This document shows, piece by piece, positions 10,791-25,276 of a DNA stretch of 64,000 bases. The notes beneath the pieces are model-generated. The model worked only from the letters and a program-made list of their open reading frames with translations, did not search any database and was not told the DNA's origin. The position numbers were made by a program, and so were the translations under genes. Numbering within the stretch: the first letter of the stretch is position 1; every line of letters starts with the position of its first letter. Source of the DNA: Orbilia blumenaviensis (taxonomy: Eukaryota; Ascomycota; Orbiliomycetes; Orbiliales; Orbiliaceae). The stretch covers positions 2,170,001 through 2,234,000 of the forward strand of contig JAVHNS010000005.1 of NCBI GenBank assembly GCA_036872755.1, in the 5' to 3' direction.

Positions 10791-12254
10791 TTAGATAATT
10801 ATTCCTACATTAGCCATGTACGTTTCAGGGTAAAACGACGGCAGTGAGCTAAACCTGTCCTCATTCACTTCTCCGGTCTCAACACTTCTCCTCACACTCC
10901 TCCACTCCAACCTCCAAGTCTCCCCTTCGAGCTCTCTGACAACATCACAATATAACTCCAATATCTCATGCATCCCTTCTGACTTGTTTTTAGGAATAAA
11001 GTAAAATCTAAAATCTACACTCTCAAGATCCTTTAACCCAGAATTCAACCAATAAGTTACAGATTTGATTGCCGCTGCGATAGATATGTGACCCGGTTGA
11101 CGAACGATATACTCTGGATTAGCTCTTCTATGATCTTCAGTGAATCTATCTTCCATCGGTGCATCTATGACCACCTTTCTTAATTTTTGAAGTCCAGCAA
11201 GGCGCGAGAACAGAGGAATTTGTGAGTCAGAGCCCTCCTGTGGCGGTAAATTCAGTATAATATGAGACCCAGGAGGCAAAAAGAGGGTTAAGTTAATCCG
11301 CTCTACGTTCGGGACCGCATAGACCGCATTTCCGATATGGAACCAGGCCACAGACACATTGATATGGAATGAGAAGTCCCTAACATTCGGGTAGCGAACG
11401 CCTCGCCAAAAGTGAGGCGGCATGAGTGAAGGTCTAACAATCGGTGGCACGGCCGAAATTTGTAGTTTCTGAAGCTGATCCGCCGCTGGCCTTATGGCGT
11501 GAAGTATTCCAGGTCCGAGATGATCGGCATTGTTGACTTCGCGGGATGATCCAGGCAGACTCGTTAAATTCAGCTCTATTAAAGAACTCGGGCACAACTC
11601 CTCACTTTCTGCCCGATCGATGAACCTAAAACAGTAATCACTGTTCGGGCGCCCCCGGTTTTCCTCAGGCGCGGGACCAATAAAGTCCCAGCTTTCTTGC
11701 GATAACCGGAATTTTCGTAAGTATGCGCTTGAATCTATATCATCTGACTCAACGTTCTCTCCTTCTATCGTGCTGACGACGAAATCCAGAGTCTTGATAT
11801 TGTGATAAAATGAAAATTTTGATAACCCCATGAAAATAGCCCTCAGAATTCGCCGTTCCAAATCGAGTTTCTTTATACGCCTGTCTAGCTCTGGGATAAA
11901 CATGATCGTGAGCCTTGTGGTATTCGGGAATATGGCGCCCAAATCGGCCCCATTAAGACACGAACGGAGGAAATTGCATGTTACATCCGGGTCTGCGAAC
12001 CCAGAATTTGCAGTGTACAATGTGAGCTGTTGGACCAGGCTTCCTATATGGCTGAGGCTACCCCCTCTTCCAAACCCCGCTATTGACTCGGGGCAGATTT
12101 TGACGTTATGGAAAAGATACGGAATAAGAAGAGTACGAAAGGATTTCAAGGCCAGAGAGAGATTCTTAGCATCCTTAATGTGAAGATACGAGACTATCGG
12201 GAGAAAGAGCTCTAGTGGTATCGAGGCGATGGGAACGTGCGCCTGATTTGACAT
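10791..12254 (-). CDS. F-box-like domain protein
   Basis: 487 residues, single exon, starting at ATG 12252-12254. The N-terminus (ASIPLELFLPIVSYLHIKDA, then LKSFRTLLIPYLFHNVKI) fits a divergent F-box; the usual CSK of the family is replaced by ALKS. A GGSLSHIGSLVQQLTLYT segment follows, and it has a clear counterpart in the 36058-37422 gene (GGSLYHIRSHVKHISLDA), showing these are paralogues. The C-terminal half holds repeated short strands spaced like degenerate leucine-rich repeats. Expected role by family: substrate adaptor of an SCF ubiquitin ligase; target unknown. The neighbouring genes on both sides are from the same family and strand. Confidence 0.78.
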   Translation of the reverse strand: MSNQAHVPIASIPLELFLPIVSYLHIKDAKNLSLALKSFRTLLIPYLFHNVKICPESIAGFGRGGSLSHIGSLVQQLTLYTANSGFADPDVTCNFLRSCLNGADLGAIFPNTTRLTIMFIPELDRRIKKLDLERRILRAIFMGLSKFSFYHNIKTLDFVVSTIEGENVESDDIDSSAYLRKFRLSQESWDFIGPAPEENRGRPNSDYCFRFIDRAESEELCPSSLIELNLTSLPGSSREVNNADHLGPGILHAIRPAADQLQKLQISAVPPIVRPSLMPPHFWRGVRYPNVRDFSFHINVSVAWFHIGNAVYAVPNVERINLTLFLPPGSHIILNLPPQEGSDSQIPLFSRLAGLQKLRKVVIDAPMEDRFTEDHRRANPEYIVRQPGHISIAAAIKSVTYWLNSGLKDLESVDFRFYFIPKNKSEGMHEILELYCDVVRELEGETWRLEWRSVRRSVETGEVNEDRFSSLPSFYPETYMANVGIII

Positions 12255-13417
12255 TTTGAAGATGCTATATTGTTCGAGTGTAATTAGATAACTATTTTGT
12301 TGTTGTTTCCGAAGGCTTAATCAAATATGGTCAAGAAACAAGCAAACTTGCAGCTTTAACGTTAACATTACATCTGCTTTTTAAAAGGACTCATAGCAAC
12401 GGATTCGAAGACCCGAAAAAAGTATATACTTACTATGCCAGAAATGCCCTAGAGATTACTACAGTATTAGCGCACTAGTGTAGTTTAAATCGATATGCCA
12501 ATGGCAGTATTGTCGCCCATATGGTATTAAAACGGTATTATCACAATCCTCTTATCTGATTGGATTTGAACAGTATTCACTGTTTATTCAACTATGGAAT
12601 CATAGATAACGAGGCCATGTTATTATTCCAGGCCGAGGCATGCCATCGGGCCCTTCCGATACCGATCGATCGAAATTTCGAAATCAGGACTATAGCTGCC
12701 CACTTTAGCTATAAAAAAAAGGAATTTAAACTGATGATATATATAACCCGCGAAGCACGAAAGCCTTATGACTTAGGACAGCTGATAGCACTATATAGCC
12801 CGAAATATGAAACGCAGAATATTTCATGTAAGATTTAAAGGCACCCACAAGTACGCCCAATATACCCAGTGTATAATTCTCTACTGAAGGGAATACCCAT
12901 CGATATCCAGCGAAGACCTGCAGGCTCGGCCAGCCACTGTCAGCCACTGTCAGCCACTGTCAGCGGCCAAAAGTGAACCATTTTACAACAAAAAACACAA
13001 ATCAACCATTTCAGCTGTGAGTTGGAAAGAAATGACTCGTCTTGTAACCGATAAATGACAACTTCTACAAAAGCTTCATTGTTCCGTAATGCATAGTAGA
13101 ACAAAAACAATCATGCAAATATTTAAGTTCGAAATGGCTATAAGGCCTCTTAGCAGGTAGAAGATACCGCAGCGGATACAAGAGCTCGAACGAACCAAAT
13201 GAAGGGTTGTAAACACCATAAAAATGCCATGCTTAATGTGCTTTCACAAGTAACAAAAAACAAAATGAATCATTCAACTCGGATCATGTACGATACTCGA
13301 AAAAGAAGGGGGGGGGGATGAGCTATGTGTGCCCTTCTAGACCATAGTCTCAGTCATAGACGTTGCCAGCCTGAAGTGCACGCTCTCTTTCCCCGCAATC
13401 AGTTTATAGATGACGAC
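12255..13417. other. Intergenic; short tandem repeat, no gene recognised
   Basis: About 1.2 kb. It contains three perfect tandem copies of a 10-bp unit (CAGCCACTGT, 12931-12960). A 92-codon open frame at 12560-12838 starts at a non-ATG codon and shows no family features, so it was not called. Confidence 0.5.
12931..12960. repeat. 10-bp x 3 tandem repeat
   Basis: The unit CAGCCACTGT is repeated three times without mismatch and followed by a partial CAG. It is non-coding. Confidence 0.9.
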
Positions 13418-15994
13418 TCAAAAGACGAATACCGTCTGATTCTTCACCTCCCAAGTCAATTTCGGCCGCCTATTCACCCACTTGATATCACATATCCAAC
13501 CTGGCCCCACATTTGAATCAACCTCATCTTCTGATTCCCTCCTTTCAAAAGCTACCTTCTCCAGTCCCTCGACTCCATTCTCAAGCCAGTAGATAACCAA
13601 CTCCGAAAGCCTCTCAATAGCATCTTTAGGAACCTCTCCAAGCTCCTTCCTTCTTCCGTAGTTAATATTCTCTCCCTCCTGTCCAAACATCACCGGAAAC
13701 ATAATTGTCTTCAAACTCTTGATCTGTTCCAATTTTTCCAAGACTTCTCTTCTCCAAGGCGCGAACGATCCTTTAGCGGGTACCAAGTATGAAGTCCCGC
13801 CAGCCGATGTGGTGAGTATCAAAAGCGTCTTCAGGTCCACAAATCGGCTTCCTATCTCTTCCAGGAAACCAGCGGTTTGGAAGGAGCAGAGGTTGACTAA
13901 CATCTCTTCCACGTTCTTTTGAACCCTGACTTGGTCCATCTTGCTCGATGGGACGATATCATTCGACTCCCCGGCGCTGATGTATTCCAGTATAACCTTC
14001 TTGGGCATACCACCCATCCAAGCCAGAACTTCGAACACATCAACTTTTTTTCGATAGACAACTCTTCGTCTGGGCTTAAAGTTGATAAGTCTAACATCTC
14101 TCAACGCCGGCGCAACAGCCAGCATATCCTTCCCCTTGTCGTCATCATCAGCGCCCCATTCCAATATATCCTCTAAAAACTTGCTGTTTTCTTCAGATAT
14201 ATAACCCGGTTTACTCTCAGGGCTCGTCTCGGCGTCTTCTTCTTCTGGTCCGTCCAAGATTCCATGTCTATCCTCCCATAGCTTAACCACAAAATCAACC
14301 CATCTGATCCTCTTCCAAAACGCAACTTTTCTTAATGATAGGAACATCGCTTTGATAAACTGCGCATCCAGCCGACTAAGAGAGTCCAAAGGACCCGTTT
14401 GAACAACTGGACTGTTTCTGCCGTAGCGTATCTGTCCATAGCTGACTTTTATCCTCCTAACAGCTTTGAAGACGTCCAGCCCTTCGTCCGGGGTGATATA
14501 CATACACTCCCTCATGAAATTACACAAATCGCCCGCATTCCCCAGATATCTCGTGCGAATAATAATTCCAAATACCGCATCGGCAATATGATGCAGCACT
14601 CCATCTTTTTGGAACGCCTTCAACGCATCAGCGGATATATTAACATGTCTAAATACCCGCCTGATAGCAAGAGAACGGCAGCGTTTGGAGCAGCGTGAGA
14701 ACTCTTTTATGCCTTCCAGTGGGAGGAAGTTAAACATGTAAAGGACTATTTCGGGGGGTATAGCGAGTATGGTGGTGGGTTTTTCGGGATCGTAGAACCA
14801 TGGTTCGGGTTCGGGTTCGGGTTCGGCTGGGGTGGTTTCTTCCGTTGTTTCTAGGGGTGGATCGGTTGGTGCGGCTTCGTTTTCGGCGGGGACGACGGGA
14901 GCGTTTTCACCTTCTGCTGGTGGTGGTGCCGGAGCCTCGTCTTCGGCTTGTGCGGGAGGGTTATCTCCACCTTCAACTGCAGGTGCTGCTTCAACCCCCT
15001 CTGCAACTACGACTTCATTGCCCTCTGCCACTACACCTTCTGCAGCCAGAGTTTCTTGTATAGCTGCATCTTGCACTGCTGCCACAGCTTCATCTGGAGC
15101 TACCACTGGTGCATCATTAGCAACCGGCTCCACAGCCCCTTCAGTAGCCGCAGGCTCGGTCCCCTCTCCTTCCACTATTGTTGGATTCCCGCCTTCTACT
15201 GTCGTTTCATTCCCTCCTACAACGACAGCTGCTATATTTCCTTCTACTCCTCCTACGGTTGCATTCTCTTCCACAGCAGCATCTATTGCATTCCCTTCTC
15301 CACCAGCTTCACGGTCCACAGTGGCAACTTCGCCCTCTTCACGAGCTGCTTCTACTATTTCATCCCTAACAACGGCCTCTGTACTGCCCTCAATAACTTC
15401 ATCCGTAGCTGCAGCCTCCTCAGACGCTGTAATAATGTTCGTAGTAGGTGTAGAAGGCTCGCTCGACGTCGGTGTATTATCCTCGTCTGCCGCTTCTGTA
15501 ACAGTACCGCCGTTTACAGCGGCCGCCGCCGACGATGAGGGTAGAGATAATGATGTATTATTATCTTCTCCCTCTCGAGGTTCTGGGGTATCTAAAACCG
15601 GAGCTTCATCTCTTATCTCCTGCACCGGTAGTACCGGTTCTTGACCTGTCAAAGCTACAGAACCGACATTATCAGTCCCAATAGCATCAATCTGCTCTAC
15701 AACTTCCAAATCACCCCCCGAACTCTCCACGGGCGTCACACGACCATCAAGACTAGAATCCGAACTCGAAGATGGCGTCATGCGACCATCTGAACTCGAA
15801 CTAGATGAAGGTGTAGCTTGGTCCTCCAAAACTACAGCATCGCTGTCTGAGGATTGTGGTGGCGGTGGTGGTGCAGATGTAGTTTCATGAGTATCTGAAA
15901 CTGGAGGTGTAGCTGTGGGAGGGGTAGGGCTGTTTATAACAGCATCAACTGTAGGAGGAGGGATAGTAGTATTAGATGCCTCGTTCGTAGACAT
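13418..15994 (-). CDS. F-box-like protein with a long low-complexity acidic N-terminal region
   Basis: 858 residues, ATG at 15992-15994, no intron needed. Residues 1 to about 400 are low complexity, rich in Ala, Glu, Pro, Thr, Val and Ser, with poly-Pro and poly-Ser tracts, and end in an EPEPEPEP run encoded by a hexanucleotide repeat (about 14801-14826). The F-box-like domain follows at about 407-455 (AIPPEIVLYMFNFLPLEGIK, CSKRCRSLAIRRVFRHVNI). The C-terminal 400 residues resemble the variable region of the neighbouring paralogues. The disordered extension is absent from all other members seen here. Likely an SCF adaptor by family; the role of the extension is unknown. An internal ATG start just before the F-box is not evident, so the fusion is probably real. 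Confidence 0.75.
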   Translation of the reverse strand: MSTNEASNTTIPPPTVDAVINSPTPPTATPPVSDTHETTSAPPPPPQSSDSDAVVLEDQATPSSSSSSDGRMTPSSSSDSSLDGRVTPVESSGGDLEVVEQIDAIGTDNVGSVALTGQEPVLPVQEIRDEAPVLDTPEPREGEDNNTSLSLPSSSAAAAVNGGTVTEAADEDNTPTSSEPSTPTTNIITASEEAAATDEVIEGSTEAVVRDEIVEAAREEGEVATVDREAGGEGNAIDAAVEENATVGGVEGNIAAVVVGGNETTVEGGNPTIVEGEGTEPAATEGAVEPVANDAPVVAPDEAVAAVQDAAIQETLAAEGVVAEGNEVVVAEGVEAAPAVEGGDNPPAQAEDEAPAPPPAEGENAPVVPAENEAAPTDPPLETTEETTPAEPEPEPEPWFYDPEKPTTILAIPPEIVLYMFNFLPLEGIKEFSRCSKRCRSLAIRRVFRHVNISADALKAFQKDGVLHHIADAVFGIIIRTRYLGNAGDLCNFMRECMYITPDEGLDVFKAVRRIKVSYGQIRYGRNSPVVQTGPLDSLSRLDAQFIKAMFLSLRKVAFWKRIRWVDFVVKLWEDRHGILDGPEEEDAETSPESKPGYISEENSKFLEDILEWGADDDDKGKDMLAVAPALRDVRLINFKPRRRVVYRKKVDVFEVLAWMGGMPKKVILEYISAGESNDIVPSSKMDQVRVQKNVEEMLVNLCSFQTAGFLEEIGSRFVDLKTLLILTTSAGGTSYLVPAKGSFAPWRREVLEKLEQIKSLKTIMFPVMFGQEGENINYGRRKELGEVPKDAIERLSELVIYWLENGVEGLEKVAFERRESEDEVDSNVGPGWICDIKWVNRRPKLTWEVKNQTVFVF

Positions 15995-17535
15995 CTCGCC
16001 GCGTCTTGCTGTCAGACCCTAATTCAGGCTGGCAACATCTAAAAAAAGAAGGATATAAAAAGGGTTGTAGATAGGTAACTGTTTCGTTTCAAAACAGTAG
16101 AATTGTAGCAGTATAGTAGTCTACAGGTAATATCAAGAAAGAAAGAAACCGTCTACAAAAATACTTCACAGACATACACAAATTTCAAAAGAATATATAC
16201 TACTCCCCAAATTTTAGAAAGAGGGGCAAAAAAAAAAGAAGGGATCCCTCCACACCGTCAGCACTGCATCCTGCTCAACCCCTCCTCGATTGCCGACCCG
16301 ATTAACTCCAAAGTAGAAAATACGGGCAAAAAAAAAAAAAAAAAAAAAAAAAAAAGAATTAGTGCATAAGACTTATCCGGATGTGCATGTAAGTATGAGT
16401 AGGATCTTCTGTCTCCCAATAGACATCCACATCAACAAAATATTGACTTCAAGACTCCGTGGGTGGTCCCGTGTGGAGACACGGAAAGAGCTGGGAAAAG
16501 CTGTTAAAAGGATCCAGCGCCAGCTCTGCAAGCCCATGCTGACCCGGATCCTGATTCTTTCCCACCCAACCCGCCGCGCGTGCTGCTATAGGGCAGCTCT
16601 ACCATATAAAAACCTATAAAACCAGTAAAGAACAGGCATTCATGCGTGCATGCATTACCCCATTAAAAACAGAATCGATTTGATGAATGAAAACGGTCCA
16701 CCCTCCCTGTTTCGATGCTCGTAACAAGGATAAGACCTCCTAACAGAATTCAAAAGTGGGGCCTGTTCGAACTTCCCAGCTCTAGTTTACGATGTAAAAG
16801 CTGTGTTAAGAGTCATCACAAGAAAAAGTTTGATATACAAGGTTTCAAAGTGCAGGTTTACCTCGTGCTGCAGCTCAGTTAGCTGCAGGATTGCGAATGC
16901 ATCTGCTTCCTGCCCTCCTTCCCCAGGCCTTGTGTGTGGAACGTTCATTCATGTCGGTTGATGGTTCGTGCATAAGATTGTCGCGCATGTCGAACCACAA
17001 CTAAACCACAACATCTCTCCACAGAGCTTTCTGTCAAACAAGGCTCCCGCCTCACACCACCAGGCAGGAGCTTTAAAAGCTCAGCACCTTTCACATGATA
17101 GTTAGTTAGCCTAACACTCGTAACGAAAACCAGTCCTCAGCTCAATCGATCCGTTCCATTGATTCACCTTTTCAACCCCGGTCTAAAAAGCTAAGACTAG
17201 ACAGATAGGATACATCCAAGAACCGAAAACGTAAAAGTAATCAACCCCTCAGTTTCCTTCTAAACACATCGTCCTACTCCAGTTATACACACATATCCAC
17301 TAAAATAAAAACTACTTCCTCTATTCATCTGATTTTTTCTCTGTTTATTACAATTCAGAATAATAAGAAGAAAAAGAAAGAAAAGGGAGGAGCTTTCCAC
17401 ATAAAAGAGAAAAAAAGAACACGATAAACCGAAATTTCCGTTACCACAATATACCATTTCGCAAAAACACCAGAAAACCCAATTCCCTCCCTCTCTTCTT
17501 CATCTTTTCTTTCTCTCTGTTTACAATAAATAACT
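15995..17535. other. Intergenic with a 28-nt poly-A tract
   Basis: About 1.5 kb between the F-box-like gene's 5' end and the GFA1 3' end. It holds an uninterrupted A28 tract (16328-16355) and pyrimidine/purine-biased stretches. No coding signal was found. Confidence 0.5.
16328..16355. repeat. Poly-A tract (28 nt)
   Basis: Uninterrupted run of A in non-coding DNA upstream of an F-box-like gene. It could be a poly(dA:dT) nucleosome-depleting element or a retroposition scar; no adjacent processed copy was seen. Confidence 0.9.
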
Positions 17536-20350
<2,815 letters not shown>

Positions 20351-23300
20351 GTTGACTAGCTATTGATTCTGAAAAACTAAGATAAGAGAAGATGAAGACG
20401 GTGATGGTAATCGGAGGAGCGTGTTTCGGCGGAGGGAGGTAACGTAACAAGTAAGGAAGCAGAAGTAAGAGTAGAAATAGAAGGAGTAAAAGCTGGCCCG
20501 GGAGTAAGTTCGGAGGGGAGAATCAGGACCAGAGAAGGAGAGAAGAAGAAGGAGAGAGAGCAGGAAAGACAGGGCAGCCAGAAGAGGTTAGTTTCTTGTC
20601 CAGTCAAAACGTCGAGTCGGTTTTTTATGCGTCAGTTTCCCCTGCTGGCCTGCACCACAACTAACTAACAAGTACTGCTTAGCTAGCTTATGTAGCTGTT
20701 GGTTCGTTAGTAATCGATTCGATTCCCGAACAAGAACAGGAGGAGGAGGAAAATTAAGCTGCTTCGTAATTCTTGGAGTTATGAAGCTGAACCAAGCAGA
20801 GTGAGGAGTCGGAAGAGACAAATTGAAGATAAGGGAAAAAATGACAAAGTGGGGGAGAAAGAGCTAATTTATAGCTAAGTAGGTAATTAAGTACTTAGCT
20901 AGCTGGGCTCAGCTGGATAAGGGGAGGAGGAAGGGCGAGAGCTTATTTACGCTTTGGACCGACACCTCGAAGACGACAGGCGACAGAAGACAGAAGACAG
21001 AATATACAAAATAAATTTGCTGTGATTGCTCTTTCCTTCTATGCTTGCTTGCTTGCTTGCTTGCTCGCTCGAAGAGTGAAGCTTATAACCTAAGTGGATC
21101 TCTTCGTGAGGGTGCCTCGAATCAAGGGCGTCCACCAGGCACACGTTGACCTGACAAGCGTGCGAGCTAGGTATAAGCTAAGCAGCCAATAGCCAATAGC
21201 CAAAGCGCAGGCCGATAGGGCTGACGATGGCTGACAAGCGAAAAGCAACCACTTCCTGTCCTGCCCTGTCCTGTAACCCTGTGCCCTGCTCTTGCTGATG
21301 CTATGTCCTCTTCCTTTCCTCGTGAATTCTTTCTTTTCTTACTATATAGGTATTTGCAAGTCCAGTCCTCTTTTTTTTTTTTTTTTTTTTTTCTAGCACC
21401 GAACCGGCAGACAGGAAAGAAAGAATAACGGGGATAGGAAAAAAAATAAAATAAAAAGAAAGAAATGAAGGTGGAGATACGGAGCGATATAGTGTAAATA
21501 TGGCCTTGGAATTACCAAACAGCAGCTAGCTGAGGGGACGAAAGAAGACGGTGGTCTATAAGCTGAGCTGACCGCGCCAGGTGGAGAGATATCGATATCG
21601 CTAGAAATCTTAGCCTCGAAAGCCGGAGAAAGAATCACTTGGACAGTAATATCAATATTACTACCAGGTGTTTCCTGTCGGATATCGTGTCTGCGATATA
21701 TTAAATATCATATGGTACCGCTTCTCTTCCCCTCTGGTGTCTTCGAGCAATATTTGATATCCAAGGAGTATAGGGATAGATAGGTGGGTGTATTGGTGGT
21801 GCAGTATATTCTTATGTAATGGATTGGTTGCTTTTCGGCTGGAATGTTAGGAATGCAAAAAAAAACTCACATACTTCAATTATAAGCTATCAACAAGTAT
21901 AGCCAGCGGTTCCACACAGCTGAGGTACCTTATATATATACGTTACGGGAATATATATTGTTGAATGAAAGAACGATACAGAATCGAATTGCGATGGGAT
22001 TGAATTTGGATTGAATGAATGATGGATGCTGCATTGAACAGGGACGTCCCCTCTCCTCTCTTTATACCCATATGCTCCATCTATCGAATCAAACATACAC
22101 ACCCCTCATCGACTATCTATCTACATTCCCCATGCACCTTTCTGTTCGCCTTTTCTTTTTTCTTCGGGCGCAAGATTGCAAGTGGGCTATTTTCAGAAGT
22201 CATGCCCATGCCAAGGGGTCCGCGGGTGGAGAACGTCACTTTGGAAGGGGGAAAAGAAACCCAGACAAGTTTTTCTTGAAAGGAAGAAGAAAAAAAAGCA
22301 AAAGGGACCGTTCCCTTTCACACCTCACAAACCAACCCATCCCATCTTCGCGAACGGAAAGATGCATTGAATAGGTATTGTACATGGGACCCCAAAAGAG
22401 GTTCATGACCGACCGTTCAATCTTTCCACATCTCGAAGGACAGAAAAGGAATGCCCTGGGATGTCTACGTTGTGTACTTAGTAAGTATGCGTATCTATAT
22501 CAACTTTCTACTCACATGTGCACATGTGTCATGTCATGAAATTCCAGCCGAACATACATTCCATCCAGACCTGCACTGCACATAACACTCACCCCTCACT
22601 GCACTCCTCCTCACGCCCAATGATAAAAGCCACACCCAACCCGTATTACGTGCATTTCGATTCATTTACACTATATAAGAAAAAGTACCGCATAGAACAT
22701 CCCATTGAACTCTTGAAACTCTAGAAACTCAGCAGTTACGTATAGCGAGCGAGAAAAGAAGCTTTGATCACAAACGATCCCGATCACCACAAACATGCTT
22801 CGTTTCAACCTACCGGAACCAGCATCTGAACTGCGCTTCTGAACACTGGCTGCGGTTCTGGATTTTCTCCTTAAACTTATAATTATTACTTTTTTGTACC
22901 TAAAACCCGCGATCATACCATATGCATTCATTCGTAGACACGGACCATATACCTACTATTCAAAACCCACCGGCATTGCCGAAGCAGTCGCTAAAGTAAG
23001 GTATCAACAAGAAGCTTCATTGAGACAAAAAAACACCTTCAAGAAGGAAGGAGCCATGCAAAAAAAGCTTAAAGGGAAAAAAAACAGCTGGAGAACAAGC
23101 TCAAAGGGATTGTTCCGATTGCTGTATTTACCCACACTCTAAGCTCAGATGTCACCTCTCAATCTCCCCTCCATAGTATAGCTTATTTTTGTCTCAGCAT
23201 CCTTTTCGCTTTGTTCGGGTCCTTCTCCACCACCAAGAAGGAGCCCGCTTGGCCATCGCATTACTACTTCAGCGAGTGCAAGGAACCCCCAATTGGAACC

Positions 23301-24232
23301 AGCCGAAAGAATTTTCCACAAAGACAAGGGAAGAAGCCAAGAGAGATTGGCTGGATCGAAACTCAAAGTCAATTATAGATTCCCGCCACCGATGATGTAA
23401 ATTATACCCCCCCCAAGAACATCAAGTGCAGGCAATGAACCAGCCAGCCTATGATAAGGGGTCCTATAGTAGTGATAAAGGAAAGAGGCATGACATGCCA
23501 CCAGGTCAGGCCCCTCGTTGCGTCGACGGCATCCTGCAGGATGTTTAATTGCGGTGGGTCCCTTTTCGAGCTCTAAGCCTCACGGTATCATCCGGAAATA
23601 CCACAAGCAACGCAGAATCAAAAAAAAGACCTTTCTATGTTTTTATGTGCCAATTGAACAGAGTATCAACTTCTTGGGTCAAGACCTCGAATATCATATC
23701 AATTATCACTTCATAGCATCGATAATATAACCCTATTATGCATATGCCTGCGCGCAGGAGCATGAGTTCACTATACTACCATAGCTAGTCTTTCATCCCG
23801 CGTATCCGTAAATAGCACATAATATCGTCAATTAATAATAATCAATCACCCGCCACATGGCTTCTGATCCGCATAGACGTTTTCAATGGCTCGTTCATTC
23901 GAGACAGAATCCACCCACTGCGCAGATAATCCCTCCCTTTTTCTTTTTCAAACTCCTCTCCACAAGTACTGTATGCACGGCCAGGGTTCATCTCCGCCTG
24001 CCGGAAACCGTCGCGATACTATACTCCAGTGTAGTATAGGATACTATCCCGTCCCGTCTTACATTGCATTATCGCATACACACAGACACACATACGTGCT
24101 GCATAACACACCAAGAACCAGCATACAGATACACGTATACCCCTCCTTCGCAACCCCCCAATTACTAATATACAGACCCAAATGCATACGGAACCATAAA
24201 CAAACCTATAAACAAAAGGCAAAATTTCAAAT
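20351..24232. other. Long intergenic region, simple repeats only
   Basis: About 3.9 kb between the divergent GFA1 and the small basic-protein gene. The GFA1-proximal part is purine/pyrimidine biased and probably includes its promoter and leader. A T22 tract lies at 21371-21392 and a TTGC tetranucleotide repeat at about 21042-21065. Open frames are short, start at non-ATG codons or have no coding character. No gene could be supported. Confidence 0.45.
21371..21392. repeat. Poly-T tract (22 nt)
   Basis: Uninterrupted T run upstream of GFA1; seen from the minus strand it is a poly-A tract about 1 kb from the start codon. Confidence 0.9.
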
Positions 24233-24819
24233 ATGCCCCCAAAACGAACCGGGGGTGACCCTGCTCTAAAACCTCGAGTTTCCAAATCAAGGGTATCCAA
24301 ATCCACACCCAAAACGACTCCACGTTCTACTCCGCGAAAGACGAAGTCTAGGGCATCTACTAGGTCTGCGCAAGATACTCCAACGGATGGAAGGGTGTCA
24401 AGGGCGTCCACAGCGTCGAATAGGCCGGTGAGAAGTATGGCAATACAAAATTTCATACTATTATATTATTTATATGATCCTAACCAATCCTCAACAACTA
24501 TAAAGAGACCCGCCAGAAGAGAAAAGTAAGCACCACCGGCACATCCATCTCCGCCATCCGCGACTCTACAGATCCCTCGCACACCCCATCACCCCCGCCT
24601 CCTAATCGCAGAGCTTCCGGCTCCGCTGCTGCTACTGCCGCTGGTACAGACGAAGAATCAACGGGTTTCTATGGCCTCGGGTTTGTACGAAGCGTTACAC
24701 AGCAGGCACGCGAGTTCTTTTCGGGGTGGGGGTATGGATTTGGGAATTCTGGGACGAGTAGTAGTACGCCGGCTAAAAGGGGGAGAGCGGGGAGGAAGAG
24801 AGGGCCGAAGAAGAAGTGA
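24233..24819 (+). CDS. Small basic, probably nuclear protein of unknown function
   Basis: Two exons, 24233-24427 and 24508-24819, joined in phase 0 (GTGAGA donor; CTAAC-type branch sequence near 24480; AG acceptor), giving 168 residues. The N-terminal half is very basic and rich in Ser/Thr/Pro (repeated SKSRVSKS, TPRSTPRKTKSR). The splice junction creates a TRQKRKV cluster that looks like a nuclear localisation signal. A Pro/Ala spacer leads to an aromatic/Gly segment (STGFYGLGFVRSVTQQAREF, then FSGWGYGFG), and the protein ends in an RGRAGRKRGPKKK tail. The tail and TPKR-type motifs suggest DNA or RNA binding, but no family is recognised. The second exon has no start codon of its own and is easily missed. 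Confidence 0.6.
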
Positions 24820-25276
24820 TTGCCTATTTATAATTCATTGATCGATTATTGGTATACCGATGGCGGCGCCAACCGGTTGAGTAGAAAAGAGGATACTTTA
24901 GGGGGCCTTTTCATACTATAGGTACTCTTTGGCTCGGAGCAAGGGTCGCTTTTTATTAGCGGGTGGCTGTTTATTGAAATTCGCTAGAGAAAACGGCAGA
25001 TACAGTACGTATACATGAATTAAACCAAGAAAATACAACGAAAGAAACAATGGACTCGGTTTAGCGCAATCAAACAAAGACCTGAATGATATTAACGGAA
25101 TAACTGTAGTTTTTTTAGATAAGGAACTTTAACGCCGTTGTAATACTCCCCCCATTTTTCCAGGTCCTGTTCCGGTTTCCCCCCCTTTCCGATTGGCAGA
25201 TAGTAGATTATGACCGGAACCAAGACAAATATGTTTGTGAATGACGGATATATGTGCTTTCCGACGATTATATCGA
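24820..25276. other. Intergenic between convergent genes
   Basis: About 450 bp between the 3' ends of the basic-protein gene and the serine dehydratase gene; presumably 3' UTRs. No gene seen. Confidence 0.5.

Noticed and set aside
12560..12838. 92-codon plus-strand frame
   Set aside because: Non-ATG start, no family features and no splice partner.
14832..15644. Long plus-strand open frame rich in Ser/Thr/Ala
   Set aside because: It is the antisense of the low-complexity N-terminus of the F-box-like gene on the minus strand; the open frame is a by-product of the biased composition.
23886..24269. 127-codon plus-strand frame
   Set aside because: It overlaps the probable leader and first exon of the basic-protein gene in another frame and has no coding character.
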